From contig NZ_QCYK01000001.1 of assembly GCF_003071345.1 (NCBI RefSeq), positions 620,001 through 684,000 of the forward strand: a stretch of 64,000 nucleotides of DNA. Reading direction: 5' to 3'. Positions 1 to 14,043 of the stretch are shown here, one piece after another. Source of the stretch: Chitinophaga parva (GTDB lineage: Bacteria; Bacteroidota; Bacteroidia; Chitinophagales; Chitinophagaceae). Positions within the stretch are counted from its first letter, which is position 1. Every line of letters begins with the position of its first letter. The translations under genes and the position numbers were made by a program. The notes under the pieces were generated by a model, which saw only the letters and a list, made by a program, of their open reading frames with translations, was not told the DNA's origin and searched no databases.

Positions 1-3000
1 CAATGGTACCGTTAAAAGCCACGCCTTTGAAGCCGGCGCGTGCTGTGGTGTCCTTGCCGCGGGCGAGGGAAGAGTCAATGGGGTTGTCTTTATCCACAAA
101 CACGATCACGCCTTCCCGGTTGCTGGCAGAAACCTCACTGGCCGGCAGGGTAATATTCACCTGCGATTTATCCAGCAGCTTCATGCTCATGTCTACCCTG
201 GGCAGGTTCATGTCCCCGCGCAGGCGTACGTGGGTATCTATATAAGCAGGGCCATAGTAAGGCTGGTCGGGGTTTTGCTGCTTGCCCAGGATCATGAAGT
301 CACTCGCATCCACCGTGAGGTTAAAACGGTATTGCTGGAAGTTTTTAGTGTTGATGCGCCCATCCACCACCAGTTCATTTTGGGTACTATCCTGCACCAC
401 CAGCTTGTTAAAGAGAATGCCGTTTTCGTCGATCACAATGTCTTCATCCGGAAGGGTAAGCGGGGTGCCGGTGTATACGATGGTGCCGCCTGCATTGTCA
501 AAATGGACCTGGCCCAGGATCTTCGGCGCCGCGGCGGTGCCGGTAATGTCGAAGTGCCCGCGGGCGCTGCCTTTCATGTTGCTTACGTTGCCCATGGTAA
601 AGGGCTGTATGCTCTTCATGGACAGGTTGTTGATGTCCAGGGTGGCATTGATCGTACTGTCGTAAGTTCCGGCCAGTTTCACATCATTTTCGTTGCCCTG
701 GATGGTGGCGTCCAGTTTATATTGGTTGGCCTGTTCTGTTTCCACGGTGGCATTGAGGGTGCCCACGGCCGTATTGAGCACAGCCAGGCTGTCTACTTTC
801 AGTTTTGCATGCACTTTGGGCGAAAGGTCCCATTGGCTGATGTGGGCAGCCGCATTGAGGGTGCCGGCGGCCAGCAGCGTGTCCTTAGAAGCCATACCGG
901 TAAGGGTGGCCAGCTGGAAATCCTTGATAGTGGCGTCCAGCGCGGGTACGTTGGCATCGGCTTCGTGCTGGGTTACCACGGCAATGGATTGCGCGCCCTG
1001 GTTCAGTTTCAGGTTGATGCTATCCGGCTGGCTGTTTTTCAGGCGCACCATGTTATTTTCATCCACCTGCCAGCGCAGTCGGTTCAGCAGCATATTGGGC
1101 TTCAGGGAGATCTCGGTTACACTGTCCGGTAGCAGGCGCACCTGGCCGGCCACATCGTAGCGGGGCTTTTGGGCCATATCGTCCAGGAGCAGCCGCCAGT
1201 CTATGATACCACCATTTGCATGGGCATCTATTTCCGTATGATAAAGAGGGGTGAATTTGCTTTGCAGGCTGGCCAGGGTCACTTTTGCATCCAGGGTACT
1301 ATCCACTTCGTGCGCGGTAAGTTGCAGGCTGTCTGCCACCAGTGAGTCATAACGGATGGTGGGCACGTACAGGCGGGCATCCAGCAGGGAGCTGTCTGAA
1401 TTGAGATGGCCGGAGAACTGCACCGGTGTGGGGATGTTGATGCCGGGAACCAGCGGCTGCAAGCTCCGGGGAATGCTCAGGGCAGCGTCCCAGCCTATCA
1501 ACTGGCCAGTGGGTGCCACAAATTTGCTGGCGGTATCTGCAGGCATAACGGGCCGCTGTACCATGATGCCCAGTTTTCCAAATTCGCGGTAGTCTGCATG
1601 CCCCCAGGTATGGAAATATCCGAAAGGCCCATCCAGGTTTACGTGCTGCATGTCTGTATAACCGGCGGTGAGCAACACGGTGTCTATGGGATAGATCACG
1701 TTGTGGAGGCCCAGCTGCCAGCCGGTGAGGTAAGCATTGCCAATGATGCGGTCTGGGTGCAGGCTGCTGAAATCCGCGTCCAGGTTGCCTTTGAGCAGCA
1801 GGGTATCGTGGTAAAGATGGGTGGTATAAAAGTCTGCATGCAGGAGGTGCATGGAGGCTTTCAATGCATCGAGCGCGGAGTCTGAAAGCTGGCCGGAGCC
1901 GGTAAAGTCCAGCAGCATGGCCGTGTCATTGCTCTGGCCCTGCATATTGAACGCACCGTTATCCACATCTCCAGTCAATGACACGTCGTGGTAAGTGTAT
2001 TTATTATAAGTGGCGTCAATGACATGGAGGCCCGCTTTTGCCTGCATGCGGCTCATCACGTAGCCCTGGCCGGAAGCAAAAAGGTTCCCGTCTATCCAGC
2101 CTATTTCCGGGCTGTAGATCATCACTCCCGGGTTTACATGGAAGTGCGGTATTTGTACATCGTACACCGCGCGGATGGAATCCATGATGTGCACTAGGTG
2201 TGCATGGATGGATGCGTTTGCGATATCGCTCCGCACATCCAGTTTAGTCTTCAGGTCTTCCAGGCCGCCAAAGAAATTACCGGTGATGATCATGTTCTCC
2301 GGCAGGCGGATGGAGTCTGGCATTGTGTGGGGTGGCAACCAGCTGCGGATGGCCTTATTGCCGGTCTGCACATACAGCATGGGCAGGGCAGCGGCAATAT
2401 TTTTCGCATCCGTAACATGGTCTGCGCTGCCGGCAGTTTTGATCACATTGCCATCGTTATCCGCAGCATATAAATTATCGATCACCAGGTGCTCCATATT
2501 GCCCTTCAGCACCGCGTGCAGGTCCAGCTGCTTGCGGAAGAGGGGCTGCATGTATTTGTTCTTACGGGCATCCGGTACAAAGGGCAGCCACTCTCCCAGC
2601 GCTATGTGGCTGGAATCCAGGAGGGCTTCCAGTTGCAGCCGGTTCATTTGCTGGCTGATGGTAGACCACGAAGGCACGGTTACGGCAATATACTTGCGCA
2701 GCAGGGATTGATTGGTTTGCAGCCAGAGATCCCGCAGGCGCAGTTGTGTAGGCGTGAAAAGCATATCCATGGTGGCTTTGCGGATAGTGAAGCCGGTCTT
2801 GTCCTGCACGGAAAGCTGGTGTAGCACCGCTGCAATGGTGTCTGCGCTGTAATGAATATCGGTAACCCTGGTGTTGAATCCAGACAGGTCCAGGTGATTG
2901 TAATTAGGGTCTCCGCCTGTCTTCACTTCAATGGGATGTCCGTTATCATATTTGAGGGCGGTACGGGTAATGCCGGCTTCAGACACGGTAACATGCCAGT

Positions 3001-3985
3001 TCACCGTAGGTGCAGCGGCGGCGGGTGTTTTGGCCACCACCGTATCTTTCGGGATGTCCAGCACTACGTTGCCCTTGGCACTGTCCAGCGTGATAGTGCC
3101 CAGGAGGATTTTAGCGGCGTCTTTATCAAAGTTGACATCGGCCGCGCGGAAGCTGCGCAGGGCAAAGTCCGCCCCCACGCCGCTGCCTTCATCACCGTAG
3201 GCAAAGGCGCTGTTGCGCACCTTAAAGTTCTTTACGATCAGGTGGAAGGGTGTAGTTCTTTCGGTGGCACTATCCCGCGGTGATGGTGGCGGAGCGGCAC
3301 TGGTAATGGTTTTGGGCAGGTAAGCCTGTTTAAACTGGCCGCCCAGGCCGGCCACGGTAATATCACGGAAGGTGTAGAGGCCATCGTTGAGCAGCAGGTC
3401 ATCCGGGTTGATGTAAAGCGTGTCCCACTGGGCCTGCGCATTCAGCCCGCCTGCTTCGTCCATCATGTTCAGCGTGGCATGGGTAAGATTTACATCGCGC
3501 ACGTGAAAGGTGATGGACGTGCCGCCGGTCGTGGTGTCCACGGTAGGACTGGGGCTGGAGAATGCGTCTACGGCAAACTGGTAGTTGAAGGCGGTATCCC
3601 GGGCGTGGCGGTACACATTGATGCGGAGGCTGTCCCACTCCACTTTATTGATGCGCAACTCTTTGTTGAGCAGGGAAAGCAGGTTGTAATGCACTTTGAG
3701 GGAGGCGGTGTAAAACAGGGGCTGGTTGGCCCGGTCGCCCACGTATACATTGCGCAGCTCCAGGTAGTCCCAGCCGCGGGCATGCACATAACCGATGGTG
3801 ACCTTGGTTTGCAGCTTGTGCTGCAGGTAGTCCTGTCCTTTCCGGCGCAGGAAATCCTGCACGCTATCCAGCTGCAGCACCAGTACCGCTATGACCGGCA
3901 GGATGAGAATAAAGGCGAAGATCCACAAAACCCATCTCCACCAGCGGTGGCGGCGTTTTGGTTCCTGTAAAGTTGTTTCTGCCAC
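1..3985 (-). CDS. TamB/AsmA-type translocation and assembly protein (3' part outside window)
   Basis: An open frame of 1328 codons with no stop reads leftward from position 3985 and leaves the window at position 1. Its N-terminus has a basic Trp/Arg/His-rich stretch followed by one hydrophobic helix (FAFILILPVIAVLVL), as in single-pass inner-membrane anchors. The rest is long, beta-rich and repetitive, ending in the visible part with a GVIVFVDKDNP-like segment typical of TamB (DUF490) C-terminal regions. In this family the protein bridges the periplasm and helps outer-membrane protein assembly or lipid transport. The start is taken as GTG at 3985, because an in-frame stop lies 12 bp upstream and no ATG intervenes before the membrane helix. 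Frame was checked at 112 and 2059 and is continuous. Family assignment is from layout, not a domain search. Confidence 0.8.
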   Translation of the reverse strand, partial: MAETTLQEPKRRHRWWRWVLWIFAFILILPVIAVLVLQLDSVQDFLRRKGQDYLQHKLQTKVTIGYVHARGWDYLELRNVYVGDRANQPLFYTASLKVHYNLLSLLNKELRINKVEWDSLRINVYRHARDTAFNYQFAVDAFSSPSPTVDTTTGGTSITFHVRDVNLTHATLNMMDEAGGLNAQAQWDTLYINPDDLLLNDGLYTFRDITVAGLGGQFKQAYLPKTITSAAPPPSPRDSATERTTPFHLIVKNFKVRNSAFAYGDEGSGVGADFALRSFRAADVNFDKDAAKILLGTITLDSAKGNVVLDIPKDTVVAKTPAAAAPTVNWHVTVSEAGITRTALKYDNGHPIEVKTGGDPNYNHLDLSGFNTRVTDIHYSADTIAAVLHQLSVQDKTGFTIRKATMDMLFTPTQLRLRDLWLQTNQSLLRKYIAVTVPSWSTISQQMNRLQLEALLDSSHIALGEWLPFVPDARKNKYMQPLFRKQLDLHAVLKGNMEHLVIDNLYAADNDGNVIKTAGSADHVTDAKNIAAALPMLYVQTGNKAIRSWLPPHTMPDSIRLPENMIITGNFFGGLEDLKTKLDVRSDIANASIHAHLVHIMDSIRAVYDVQIPHFHVNPGVMIYSPEIGWIDGNLFASGQGYVMSRMQAKAGLHVIDATYNKYTYHDVSLTGDVDNGAFNMQGQSNDTAMLLDFTGSGQLSDSALDALKASMHLLHADFYTTHLYHDTLLLKGNLDADFSSLHPDRIIGNAYLTGWQLGLHNVIYPIDTVLLTAGYTDMQHVNLDGPFGYFHTWGHADYREFGKLGIMVQRPVMPADTASKFVAPTGQLIGWDAALSIPRSLQPLVPGINIPTPVQFSGHLNSDSSLLDARLYVPTIRYDSLVADSLQLTAHEVDSTLDAKVTLASLQSKFTPLYHTEIDAHANGGIIDWRLLLDDMAQKPRYDVAGQVRLLPDSVTEISLKPNMLLNRLRWQVDENNMVRLKNSQPDSINLKLNQGAQSIAVVTQHEADANVPALDATIKDFQLATLTGMASKDTLLAAGTLNAAAHISQWDLSPKVHAKLKVDSLAVLNTAVGTLNATVETEQANQYKLDATIQGNENDVKLAGTYDSTINATLDINNLSMKSIQPFTMGNVSNMKGSARGHFDITGTAAAPKILGQVHFDNAGGTIVYTGTPLTLPDEDIVIDENGILFNKLVVQDSTQNELVVDGRINTKNFQQYRFNLTVDASDFMILGKQQNPDQPYYGPAYIDTHVRLRGDMNLPRVDMSMKLLDKSQVNITLPASEVSASNREGVIVFVDKDNPIDSSLARGKDTTARAGFKGVAFNGTI

Positions 3986-4425
3986 TAGACCGAAGACTTA
4001 ACGAAGCGTGATTGAAAACGATGGATTATTCCGTGTCAATAAGGGTGTTACGAAAGGGAAACCTCCCAAGCTGGCACAACAAAATTCATACCTGCAAAAG
4101 GGTGTAATTTATGGGAATGCAGTATGGAGGCAGTGTTCAGCGTAAGGGTTGTTGGTTGGTTAATGGGAAGTGGGAAAGGTATTCCACGGCAATGCTTTGT
4201 GAAGATACGCCCAAGGTTTCATTTTTCGCCGGCGCGGTTTCAAAAAGAGGAGGCACCTGCTGCGACTTTTTTCTTCCCTGCCCGCCGCCGGGGAGGGAGG
4301 GTTGCGCATAATAAAAGGCCGGGTAAAGACCCGGCCCGGCTGAAGGTTACAACAAAATCTAAACCTGCTTATGAGAAAGCTTAGTTTTTTATACAAAGTG
4401 CAGCGTACTGCACGCGTTTTACTTT
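3986..4425. other. Intergenic stretch, 440 bp
   Basis: It lies upstream of the TamB-like gene and downstream of gltD, both on the minus strand. The only clear element is the gltBD terminator hairpin at 4317-4336. Short frames on both strands show no recognisable protein features. Confidence 0.6.
4313..4336 (-). terminator. Rho-independent terminator of gltBD
   Basis: Arms GGCCGGGT (4317-4324) and ACCCGGCC (4329-4336) form a perfect 8-bp stem with loop AAAG. On the minus strand the stem is followed by TTTTAT. It lies about 90 bp past the gltD stop. Confidence 0.85.
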
Positions 4426-5901
4426 TTAGATGGCCATGGCCTGCAGGGAAGCATCCTTGCTTTCCAGCTGGGAGTTGCCCATGAGGAACTCATCTACCTT
4501 GCGGGCGCATTCGCGGCCTTCGCTGATAGCCCATACCACCAGGCTTTGACCACGGCGCATATCGCCGGCGGCAAATACCTTGGGAATAGAGGTCTGGTAG
4601 GCTTTTTCCGTGGCTTTTACGTTGCCGCGGTCATCGCGTTCCACACCCAGGTCGTCTATCATACCCTGGTGCTGCGGATGCAGGAAGCCCATAGCCAGGA
4701 ATGCCCGTTCACAGGGGATCTCGCGCTCAGAGCCGGCTACTTCCACGAAGCTGGCCGGGCGGCCATCGCCCGTGTGTTTCCACTCCAGGTCTACCAGCTG
4801 CAGGGCTTTCAGGTTGCCTTTTCCATCGCCCAGGAAGGCTTTGGTGGCAATAGCCCAGTGACGGTTAGCGCCTTCCTCGTGGGAGGACGACGTTTTCAGG
4901 ATCATCGGGTATGTGGGCCAGGGCATGTACTGGGTACGGCTTTCCGGCGGTTTGGGCAGCAGTTCCAGCTGGGTAACGCTGATGGCGCCCTGGCGGTTGG
5001 AGGTGCCTACACAGTCGGAGCCGGTATCGCCACCGCCTATCACTACTACGTTCTTGCCGGTGGTGAGGATGTCCTCCCCCTGCACGGGGCGGTCGGCCAC
5101 ACGTTTGTTCTGCTGCTTCAGGAAGTCCATGGCAAAATGCACCCCCTTCAGCTCACGGCCGGGAATATTCAGGTCGCGGGGAATGGTGGAACCGCCTGCA
5201 AGCACAATTGCATGGTACTCACGCAGCAGGTCATTCACCGACAGGTCCACGCCAATGTTGGTATTGCACTGGAACACCACGCCCTCTTCTTCCAGGAGGG
5301 TTACACGGCGGTCTATCACCCATTTCTCCAGCTTGAAGTCGGGGATGCCGTAGCGCAGCAGGCCACCAGGCGCGTCGTCGCGCTCAAACACGGTAACGTT
5401 ATGGCCGGCATAGTTGAGCTGTGCGGCGGCGGCCAGGCCCGCGGGGCCGGAACCTACCACTGCAATTTTTTTACCGGTGCGCACCCGCGGTGTTTTGGCG
5501 TGCACCAGGCCTTTATCAAAAGCGATCTCGATGATGTGCTTTTCAATTTCCTCGATGGTCACCGGCGGCTGGTTAATACCCAGCACGCACGCACTCTCGC
5601 AGGGGGCCGGGCAAATGCGGCCGGTAAATTCCGGGAAATTATTGGTAGAGGTCAGGATATCATATGCTTCCTGCCAGTCATTGCGGTACACGGCGTCATT
5701 GAACTCCGGGATCACGTTACCGAGCGGGCATCCGCTGTGGCAGAAAGGAACGCCGCAGTTCATACAACGGGCCGCCTGGTGATTCAGGGCCGGCGCGTCG
5801 TAGCGCTTCTGGAACTCGTTATAATTTTTGATGCGCTCCTCCGGGCTTGTCTTACCTGGCAGCTCTCTTGTAAACTCCAGGAATCCAGTTGGTTTACCCA
5901 T
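4426..5901 (-). CDS. gltD: Glutamate synthase small subunit
   Basis: A 491-residue protein that oxidises NAD(P)H and passes electrons to the large subunit for making glutamate from glutamine and 2-oxoglutarate. The N-terminus carries the two cysteine clusters for [4Fe-4S] centres (C46, C49, C54, C58 and C97, C101, C105). A GSGPAG FAD-binding fingerprint follows near residue 150, then a GGGDTGSDC nucleotide-binding motif for NAD(P)H. Length and motif order are normal for GltD. It follows gltB on the same strand after 96 bp, so the two are probably co-transcribed. The cytosolic complex is the main GOGAT route of ammonia assimilation. Confidence 0.97.
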   Translation of the reverse strand: MGKPTGFLEFTRELPGKTSPEERIKNYNEFQKRYDAPALNHQAARCMNCGVPFCHSGCPLGNVIPEFNDAVYRNDWQEAYDILTSTNNFPEFTGRICPAPCESACVLGINQPPVTIEEIEKHIIEIAFDKGLVHAKTPRVRTGKKIAVVGSGPAGLAAAAQLNYAGHNVTVFERDDAPGGLLRYGIPDFKLEKWVIDRRVTLLEEEGVVFQCNTNIGVDLSVNDLLREYHAIVLAGGSTIPRDLNIPGRELKGVHFAMDFLKQQNKRVADRPVQGEDILTTGKNVVVIGGGDTGSDCVGTSNRQGAISVTQLELLPKPPESRTQYMPWPTYPMILKTSSSHEEGANRHWAIATKAFLGDGKGNLKALQLVDLEWKHTGDGRPASFVEVAGSEREIPCERAFLAMGFLHPQHQGMIDDLGVERDDRGNVKATEKAYQTSIPKVFAAGDMRRGQSLVVWAISEGRECARKVDEFLMGNSQLESKDASLQAMAI

Positions 5902-5997
5902 GATCTATTGTTAAACGTTGGATTGTAAAATTGTTAATCGTTACCTGTTAATCGTTGTGGATGACCGGAGTTATTAAAACAACCCGGCGATGCATCC

Positions 5998-10518
<4,521 letters not shown>

Positions 10519-10599
10519 TCGTTTAGATTTTAACCCTACACTACTCCCGGCAGCTGGCGCCGCGCGGGTGGAATTACCATCGTTGTTCTGGGAACGGTT

Positions 10600-10607
10600 T
10601 AAAGATA
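10600..10607 (-). promoter_or_regulatory. Candidate -7 box for gltB
   Basis: Minus-strand TATCTTTA matches the Bacteroidetes consensus TAnnTTTG at seven of eight positions. It lies 81 bp before the gltB ATG. No clear -33 TTG was seen. Confidence 0.4.
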
Positions 10608-10854
10608 CTAATAAAAGGTGGTATTTTTTTTACGAAACGAGGTTATAAGGCAAAAGTTTAGAAAAAATCAAAATTGGACGGCCCATTCTTTGAATAATAC
10701 CAAAATCAGGAGTGTATTGGGTAGCCATTTGGCCCCGTAAGAAATGTCAACGAAACCGTTGCTAGACCAAACAATTTCAACCAGTTGCAGGGATATTTTG
10801 TCATAAAACAGGCTCATAAAGGTTTCCGCGGCTACCTCCCGGGGGGAAGATCAT

Positions 10855-10887
10855 AAAAAAACGGCGCCGCGTACCTGCGACACCGTT
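10855..10887 (-). terminator. Terminator of the GHL10-type hydrolase gene
   Basis: An imperfect hairpin lies at 10860-10887, with outer arms AACGG and CCGTT and inner CGC and GCG pairs. On the minus strand it is followed by seven T residues. Confidence 0.7.
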
Positions 10888-10942
10888 GTAAATATGATGG
10901 GTTATATGAAAATACAGGGAGTTATTGGCCGAAGGCTCACTC

Positions 10943-12481
10943 CTATTCAAATACGAACCTGCGCCGCCCGTTTGCCTCCACTACCACCTGCAGGGGCAGG
11001 TCATGCGCACTTTCATTCTGCAGGCGGTTCAGCGCCGTTACATAATAAGTATAGTTCTTTCCTCTTTCGTAGGTGGCGTCCAGGTACACCGGGTCCGGCG
11101 CCTGTGGCACGATGGCCAGGATCTTGGAAGCGTCGTTGAAGTTTGCCGGCTCTTTGTCTGCAAAGCGGTACAGCACGTACTGCTGGGTAAGATGGGATGT
11201 ATCATTGTCTTCCCAGTGGATCTCCAGGCCGTTTGGTTTCTCAAACGCGTCACTGAAGTAAGGTGCCTGTGGCACAGGATATTTTATCCAGGGCATTTCC
11301 GGGCGCAGGGCGGGGTATTTATACAAATGCGTGCGCAGGGAATCCTGTATGCCGTAAGGATTGCCGGCAAAGGATTTGGCGCTGTAGAAGATGCTACCCT
11401 GCACGGTGCCCATGGTGCGGGTGGCCTCGATCTGCTGGGGCAGTTCGTTCGGGTTTTTCCAGGGCGCGGTGGTGCCCAGTTTGTACACACCATGTCCTAT
11501 GTACACGTGGCGCCCGTAGCCATGCTGGGCCCACCAGGGCAGCAGCACATCAAAGGCCACCAGGCGGTGGTTGAACTCCCAATACAGTTGTGGGGCCACA
11601 TAATCTATCCATCCTTTTTTTAACCAGAGCAGCACATCCGCGTACAGGTCATCATAGTTGGTCTGCCCGCCATGGGTGTAAGAGCCTTCAAAGTCGCGGT
11701 CGTGGTTGCGCCACACACCAAAGGGACTGATGCCGAATTTCACGAAAGGCTTGATGGCCTTGATGTTGGCGCTCACGCGCTGAATGAGGGAGTCAATATT
11801 GGCGCGGCGCCAGTCGTCGCGGGCCAGGCCATGATTGTACTGGCGGTAGCTGGCATCGTCATTAAAACCGCGGCCTGGCACGGGGTATGGATAAAAGTAG
11901 TCGTCAAAATGCACGGCATCTATATCATACCGCTTCACCACGTCATTGATCACGGAAGCCACGTACTGCTGTACTTCCGGCAGCCCGGGGTCAAAGTACT
12001 TGCGCCCGTCGTAGGTGACAAACCAGGTGGGGCGCAGGCGGGTGATGTGGCCGGGGGACACGTTGCCATTGGCATTCATGGCGGCGCGGTAGGGATTGAA
12101 CCACGCGTGAAATTCCATGCCCCGCTTGTGGGCTTCTTCTATCATGAAGGCCAGCGGGTCGTAATATGGATTGGGTGCCTGGCCCTGGTAGCCGGTAAGG
12201 TACTCAGACCATGGCTCCAGTTGCGACAGGTAAAACGCATCCGCAGCGGGGCGGATCTGCACCACCACGGCATTGAAACCATTATTCTTAAACTGGTCCA
12301 GCAGGTTGATAAACTCCTGTTGTTGCTGGTAGCTGGAGAGATATTTGGAAGAAGGCCAATCAATATTGGCTACGGTGGCTATCCACACAGCCCGCAGTTC
12401 CCGTTTGGGCGATACCTGCCCCCAAGCCGCACCCACACTGATCCATAGGAAAATAACAATAGCCAGAAAATGCTTCACCAT
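10943..12481 (-). CDS. Secreted GHL10/DUF187-type glycoside hydrolase-like protein
   Basis: A 512-residue protein with a signal peptide of about 21 residues ending AWG-Q. It then matches the GHL10 (YngK, DUF187) pattern: RELRAVWIATVANIDWP, a VVQIRPAADAFY segment, FHAWFNPYRA, and an IDAVHFDDYFYPYP strand typical of the TIM barrel. The last 120 or so residues look like a fibronectin III-type module. Related proteins act on peptidoglycan or other cell-surface glycans; the substrate here is unknown. It is monocistronic, with its own terminator and upstream region. A near-identical 21-bp element shared with the amino acid permease gene lies just ahead of its promoter (12540-12560). Confidence 0.85.
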   Translation of the reverse strand: MVKHFLAIVIFLWISVGAAWGQVSPKRELRAVWIATVANIDWPSSKYLSSYQQQQEFINLLDQFKNNGFNAVVVQIRPAADAFYLSQLEPWSEYLTGYQGQAPNPYYDPLAFMIEEAHKRGMEFHAWFNPYRAAMNANGNVSPGHITRLRPTWFVTYDGRKYFDPGLPEVQQYVASVINDVVKRYDIDAVHFDDYFYPYPVPGRGFNDDASYRQYNHGLARDDWRRANIDSLIQRVSANIKAIKPFVKFGISPFGVWRNHDRDFEGSYTHGGQTNYDDLYADVLLWLKKGWIDYVAPQLYWEFNHRLVAFDVLLPWWAQHGYGRHVYIGHGVYKLGTTAPWKNPNELPQQIEATRTMGTVQGSIFYSAKSFAGNPYGIQDSLRTHLYKYPALRPEMPWIKYPVPQAPYFSDAFEKPNGLEIHWEDNDTSHLTQQYVLYRFADKEPANFNDASKILAIVPQAPDPVYLDATYERGKNYTYYVTALNRLQNESAHDLPLQVVVEANGRRRFVFE

Positions 12482-12519
12482 TCAACGATACTTTAACCGT
12501 AAAGAAACCTGTAAAACTG

Positions 12520-12527
12520 CGAAAATA
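12520..12527 (-). promoter_or_regulatory. Candidate -7 box for the GHL10-type gene
   Basis: Minus-strand TATTTTCG, a one-mismatch form of TAnnTTTG, lies 38 nt before the ATG and 12 bp from the shared 21-bp element at 12540-12560. Confidence 0.45.
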
Positions 12528-12539
12528 GTAAAGTAGGCG

Positions 12540-12560
12540 GTACAATGTACAGTGTACAAG
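12540..12560 (-). promoter_or_regulatory. 21-bp element shared with the permease promoter
   Basis: On the minus strand this element ends in the palindrome GTACATTGTAC. It matches 24900-24920 at 19 of 21 positions. In both cases it sits about 10 bp upstream of a -7 box, so it overlaps the -33 region. Confidence 0.5.
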
Positions 12561-12594
12561 ATACAATATACCGCGGAGGTGCCTGCAAATCAAA

Positions 12595-12617
12595 GGCCGG
12601 AAGGATCACTTCCGGCC
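12595..12617 (-). terminator. Terminator downstream of mgsA
   Basis: Arms GGCCGGAAG (12595-12603) and CTTCCGGCC (12609-12617) form a perfect 9-bp stem with a 5-nt loop and short T runs on both sides. It separates mgsA from the GHL10-type gene. Confidence 0.75.
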
Positions 12618-12682
12618 TTTCATAGACCCGCTCACGCCACGGGGGATCAATGCCGAAAACCAGTCATTGTACCTTATATTGT

Positions 12683-13138
12683 CTATTTCACCTTCCTGGA
12701 AATATACTGCGAGTAGTCCGGCAGCTGTACTTCATAAGGCTCATGCATGAGCGGGGAAGTGAGCAGGAAATCAGCGGTGGCACGGTTACACGCCACGGGA
12801 ATGTTCCATACGGCGCCGAGGCGCAGCAGGGCTTTGATATCCGGGTCGTGGGGCAGTGATTCCATGGGGTCCCAGAAAAAGATCACCACGTCGATGGCGC
12901 CTTCGGCCACCATGGCGCCTATTTGCTGGTCGCCCCCAAGCGGGCCGCTGAGCAGCTTTCGTACGGGTACGTCCAATGTTTCTTCGATGAGTTTGCCGGT
13001 AGTGCCGGTGGCGTACAGCTCGTGGCGTACCAGCACCGTTTTGTTGTACACGGCCCACTCCAGCAGTTCTGCTTTCTTGTGGTCATGCGCTATGAGGGCT
13101 ACCCGCTTGCGGGGCTGTAAATGTTTGGTATTGGACAT
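12683..13138 (-). CDS. mgsA: Methylglyoxal synthase
   Basis: A 151-residue cytosolic enzyme that converts dihydroxyacetone phosphate to methylglyoxal and phosphate, a bypass of lower glycolysis under phosphate limitation. Diagnostic segments are VALIAHDHKK, the TGTTG phosphate loop, the SGPLGGDQQIG active-site segment with the catalytic Asp, FFWDPM, and CNRATADF. The length is normal for MgsA. The ATG at 13138 fits the family start. It is monocistronic, with a terminator downstream and an AT-rich region upstream that contains two copies of TGTGTTTGTG (near 13145 and 13205). Confidence 0.96.
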   Translation of the reverse strand: MSNTKHLQPRKRVALIAHDHKKAELLEWAVYNKTVLVRHELYATGTTGKLIEETLDVPVRKLLSGPLGGDQQIGAMVAEGAIDVVIFFWDPMESLPHDPDIKALLRLGAVWNIPVACNRATADFLLTSPLMHEPYEVQLPDYSQYISRKVK

Positions 13139-13383
13139 TCGCTAGTGTGTTTGTGCTGCAAAATAAGGAGGTAAATCCGCGTTAAGAAATAATAATATAT
13201 CATAATGTGTTTGTGTAAATCCCTGTCACCGCCTGGTTTAGGACGGCGCAGGGGAAAGAGGGACGCCGGCCTGCAAGGGAATAGTATTGCCAGAATCTAT
13301 CTTGTAAAAAATGGGATAGACCGTGCTTATAATAAAATTGTAATTTTCGCCGGGCACGGGCGCACAAGCCCGTGAAAGTTTGC

Positions 13384-13391
13384 TACCTTTG
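13384..13391 (+). promoter_or_regulatory. -7 box of the nfu gene
   Basis: TACCTTTG is a perfect Bacteroidetes -7 box. It ends 22 nt before the ATG at 13414. It rules out the in-frame ATG at 13372, which lies upstream of the box. Confidence 0.8.
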
Positions 13392-13413
13392 GAAGGCAAA
13401 ACTGTGTGTTATC

Positions 13414-14007
13414 ATGATTAAAACAGGAAATCCGATCATCAGCATTTATACGGAGATGACGCCCAACCCTGAAACGTTGAAGTTTGTGGCGAATAAATTA
13501 TTGTACCCTGGCAAAAGCATTGATTTTCAGGACGAAGCTGCTGCCAAACCCTCCCCGCTGGCTACAGAGCTTTTCAGCTTTCCCTTCATAAAAGGCGTAT
13601 TTATCATGGCTAACTTTGTTACCCTGACCAAAACGCCGGATACGGATTGGAATGACATTATTCCTACCATCCGCACTTTCCTCAAAGATTACCTGGAGGA
13701 AAACCGCCCGGTGATCAATGAAGACGAAGTGCCGGTAAAAGCAGCCGGTGGCAACGTCATCAGCGCAGACGATACCGACGTGGTACAGCGCATCAAGGCC
13801 CTGCTGGAAGATCACGTGAAACCGGCCGTGGAAATGGATGGTGGCGCAATCCAGTTCAAAAACTACGACAATGGTGTGGTGACCGTAATGCTGCAGGGTT
13901 CCTGCTCCGGTTGCCCCTCTTCCATGATCACGCTGAAGGCCGGCATTGAAGGCATGATGAAGCGTATGATCCCCGAGGTGACCGAAGTAGTGGCCGAAGC
14001 GGAATAA
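13414..14007 (+). CDS. NifU/Nfu-type Fe-S cluster scaffold protein
   Basis: A 197-residue protein with an N-terminal Nfu_N domain (YTEMTPNPETLKFVANK, residues 12-28) and a C-terminal NifU domain (about 120-192). The latter carries the cluster-binding C164-x-x-C167 in GSCSGCPSS. Such proteins assemble or carry [4Fe-4S] clusters to apo-enzymes. The two-domain layout matches mitochondrial NFU1 and bacterial Nfu rather than the A-type NfuA fusion. The start at 13414 is chosen over 13372 because the promoter box lies between them. A strong terminator follows, so the gene is monocistronic. Confidence 0.93.
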   Translation: MIKTGNPIISIYTEMTPNPETLKFVANKLLYPGKSIDFQDEAAAKPSPLATELFSFPFIKGVFIMANFVTLTKTPDTDWNDIIPTIRTFLKDYLEENRPVINEDEVPVKAAGGNVISADDTDVVQRIKALLEDHVKPAVEMDGGAIQFKNYDNGVVTVMLQGSCSGCPSSMITLKAGIEGMMKRMIPEVTEVVAEAE

Positions 14008-14043
14008 TTTACGTCGCACACTGTTGAAAAAATAATAATAAGG

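Larger units (their letters stand above)
10519..10942. other. Intergenic stretch, 424 bp, upstream of gltB
   Basis: It holds the candidate gltB promoter and, at its left end, a terminator for the neighbouring hydrolase gene (10855-10887). A 49-codon minus-strand frame at 10668-10817 exists but has no recognisable homology. Otherwise I see nothing. Confidence 0.6.

Noticed and set aside
4124..4384. 86-codon plus-strand frame after gltD
   Set aside because: Runs through the gltBD terminator hairpin and its product is a low-complexity basic peptide.
10668..10817. 49-codon minus-strand frame between gltB and the GHL10-type gene
   Set aside because: Contains a plausible mix of residues but no promoter box, no signal peptide and no recognisable family; a frame of this length is expected by chance.
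13372..13413. Upstream ATG for the Nfu gene
   Set aside because: It lies before a perfect -7 box, and the extra residues do not belong to the family.
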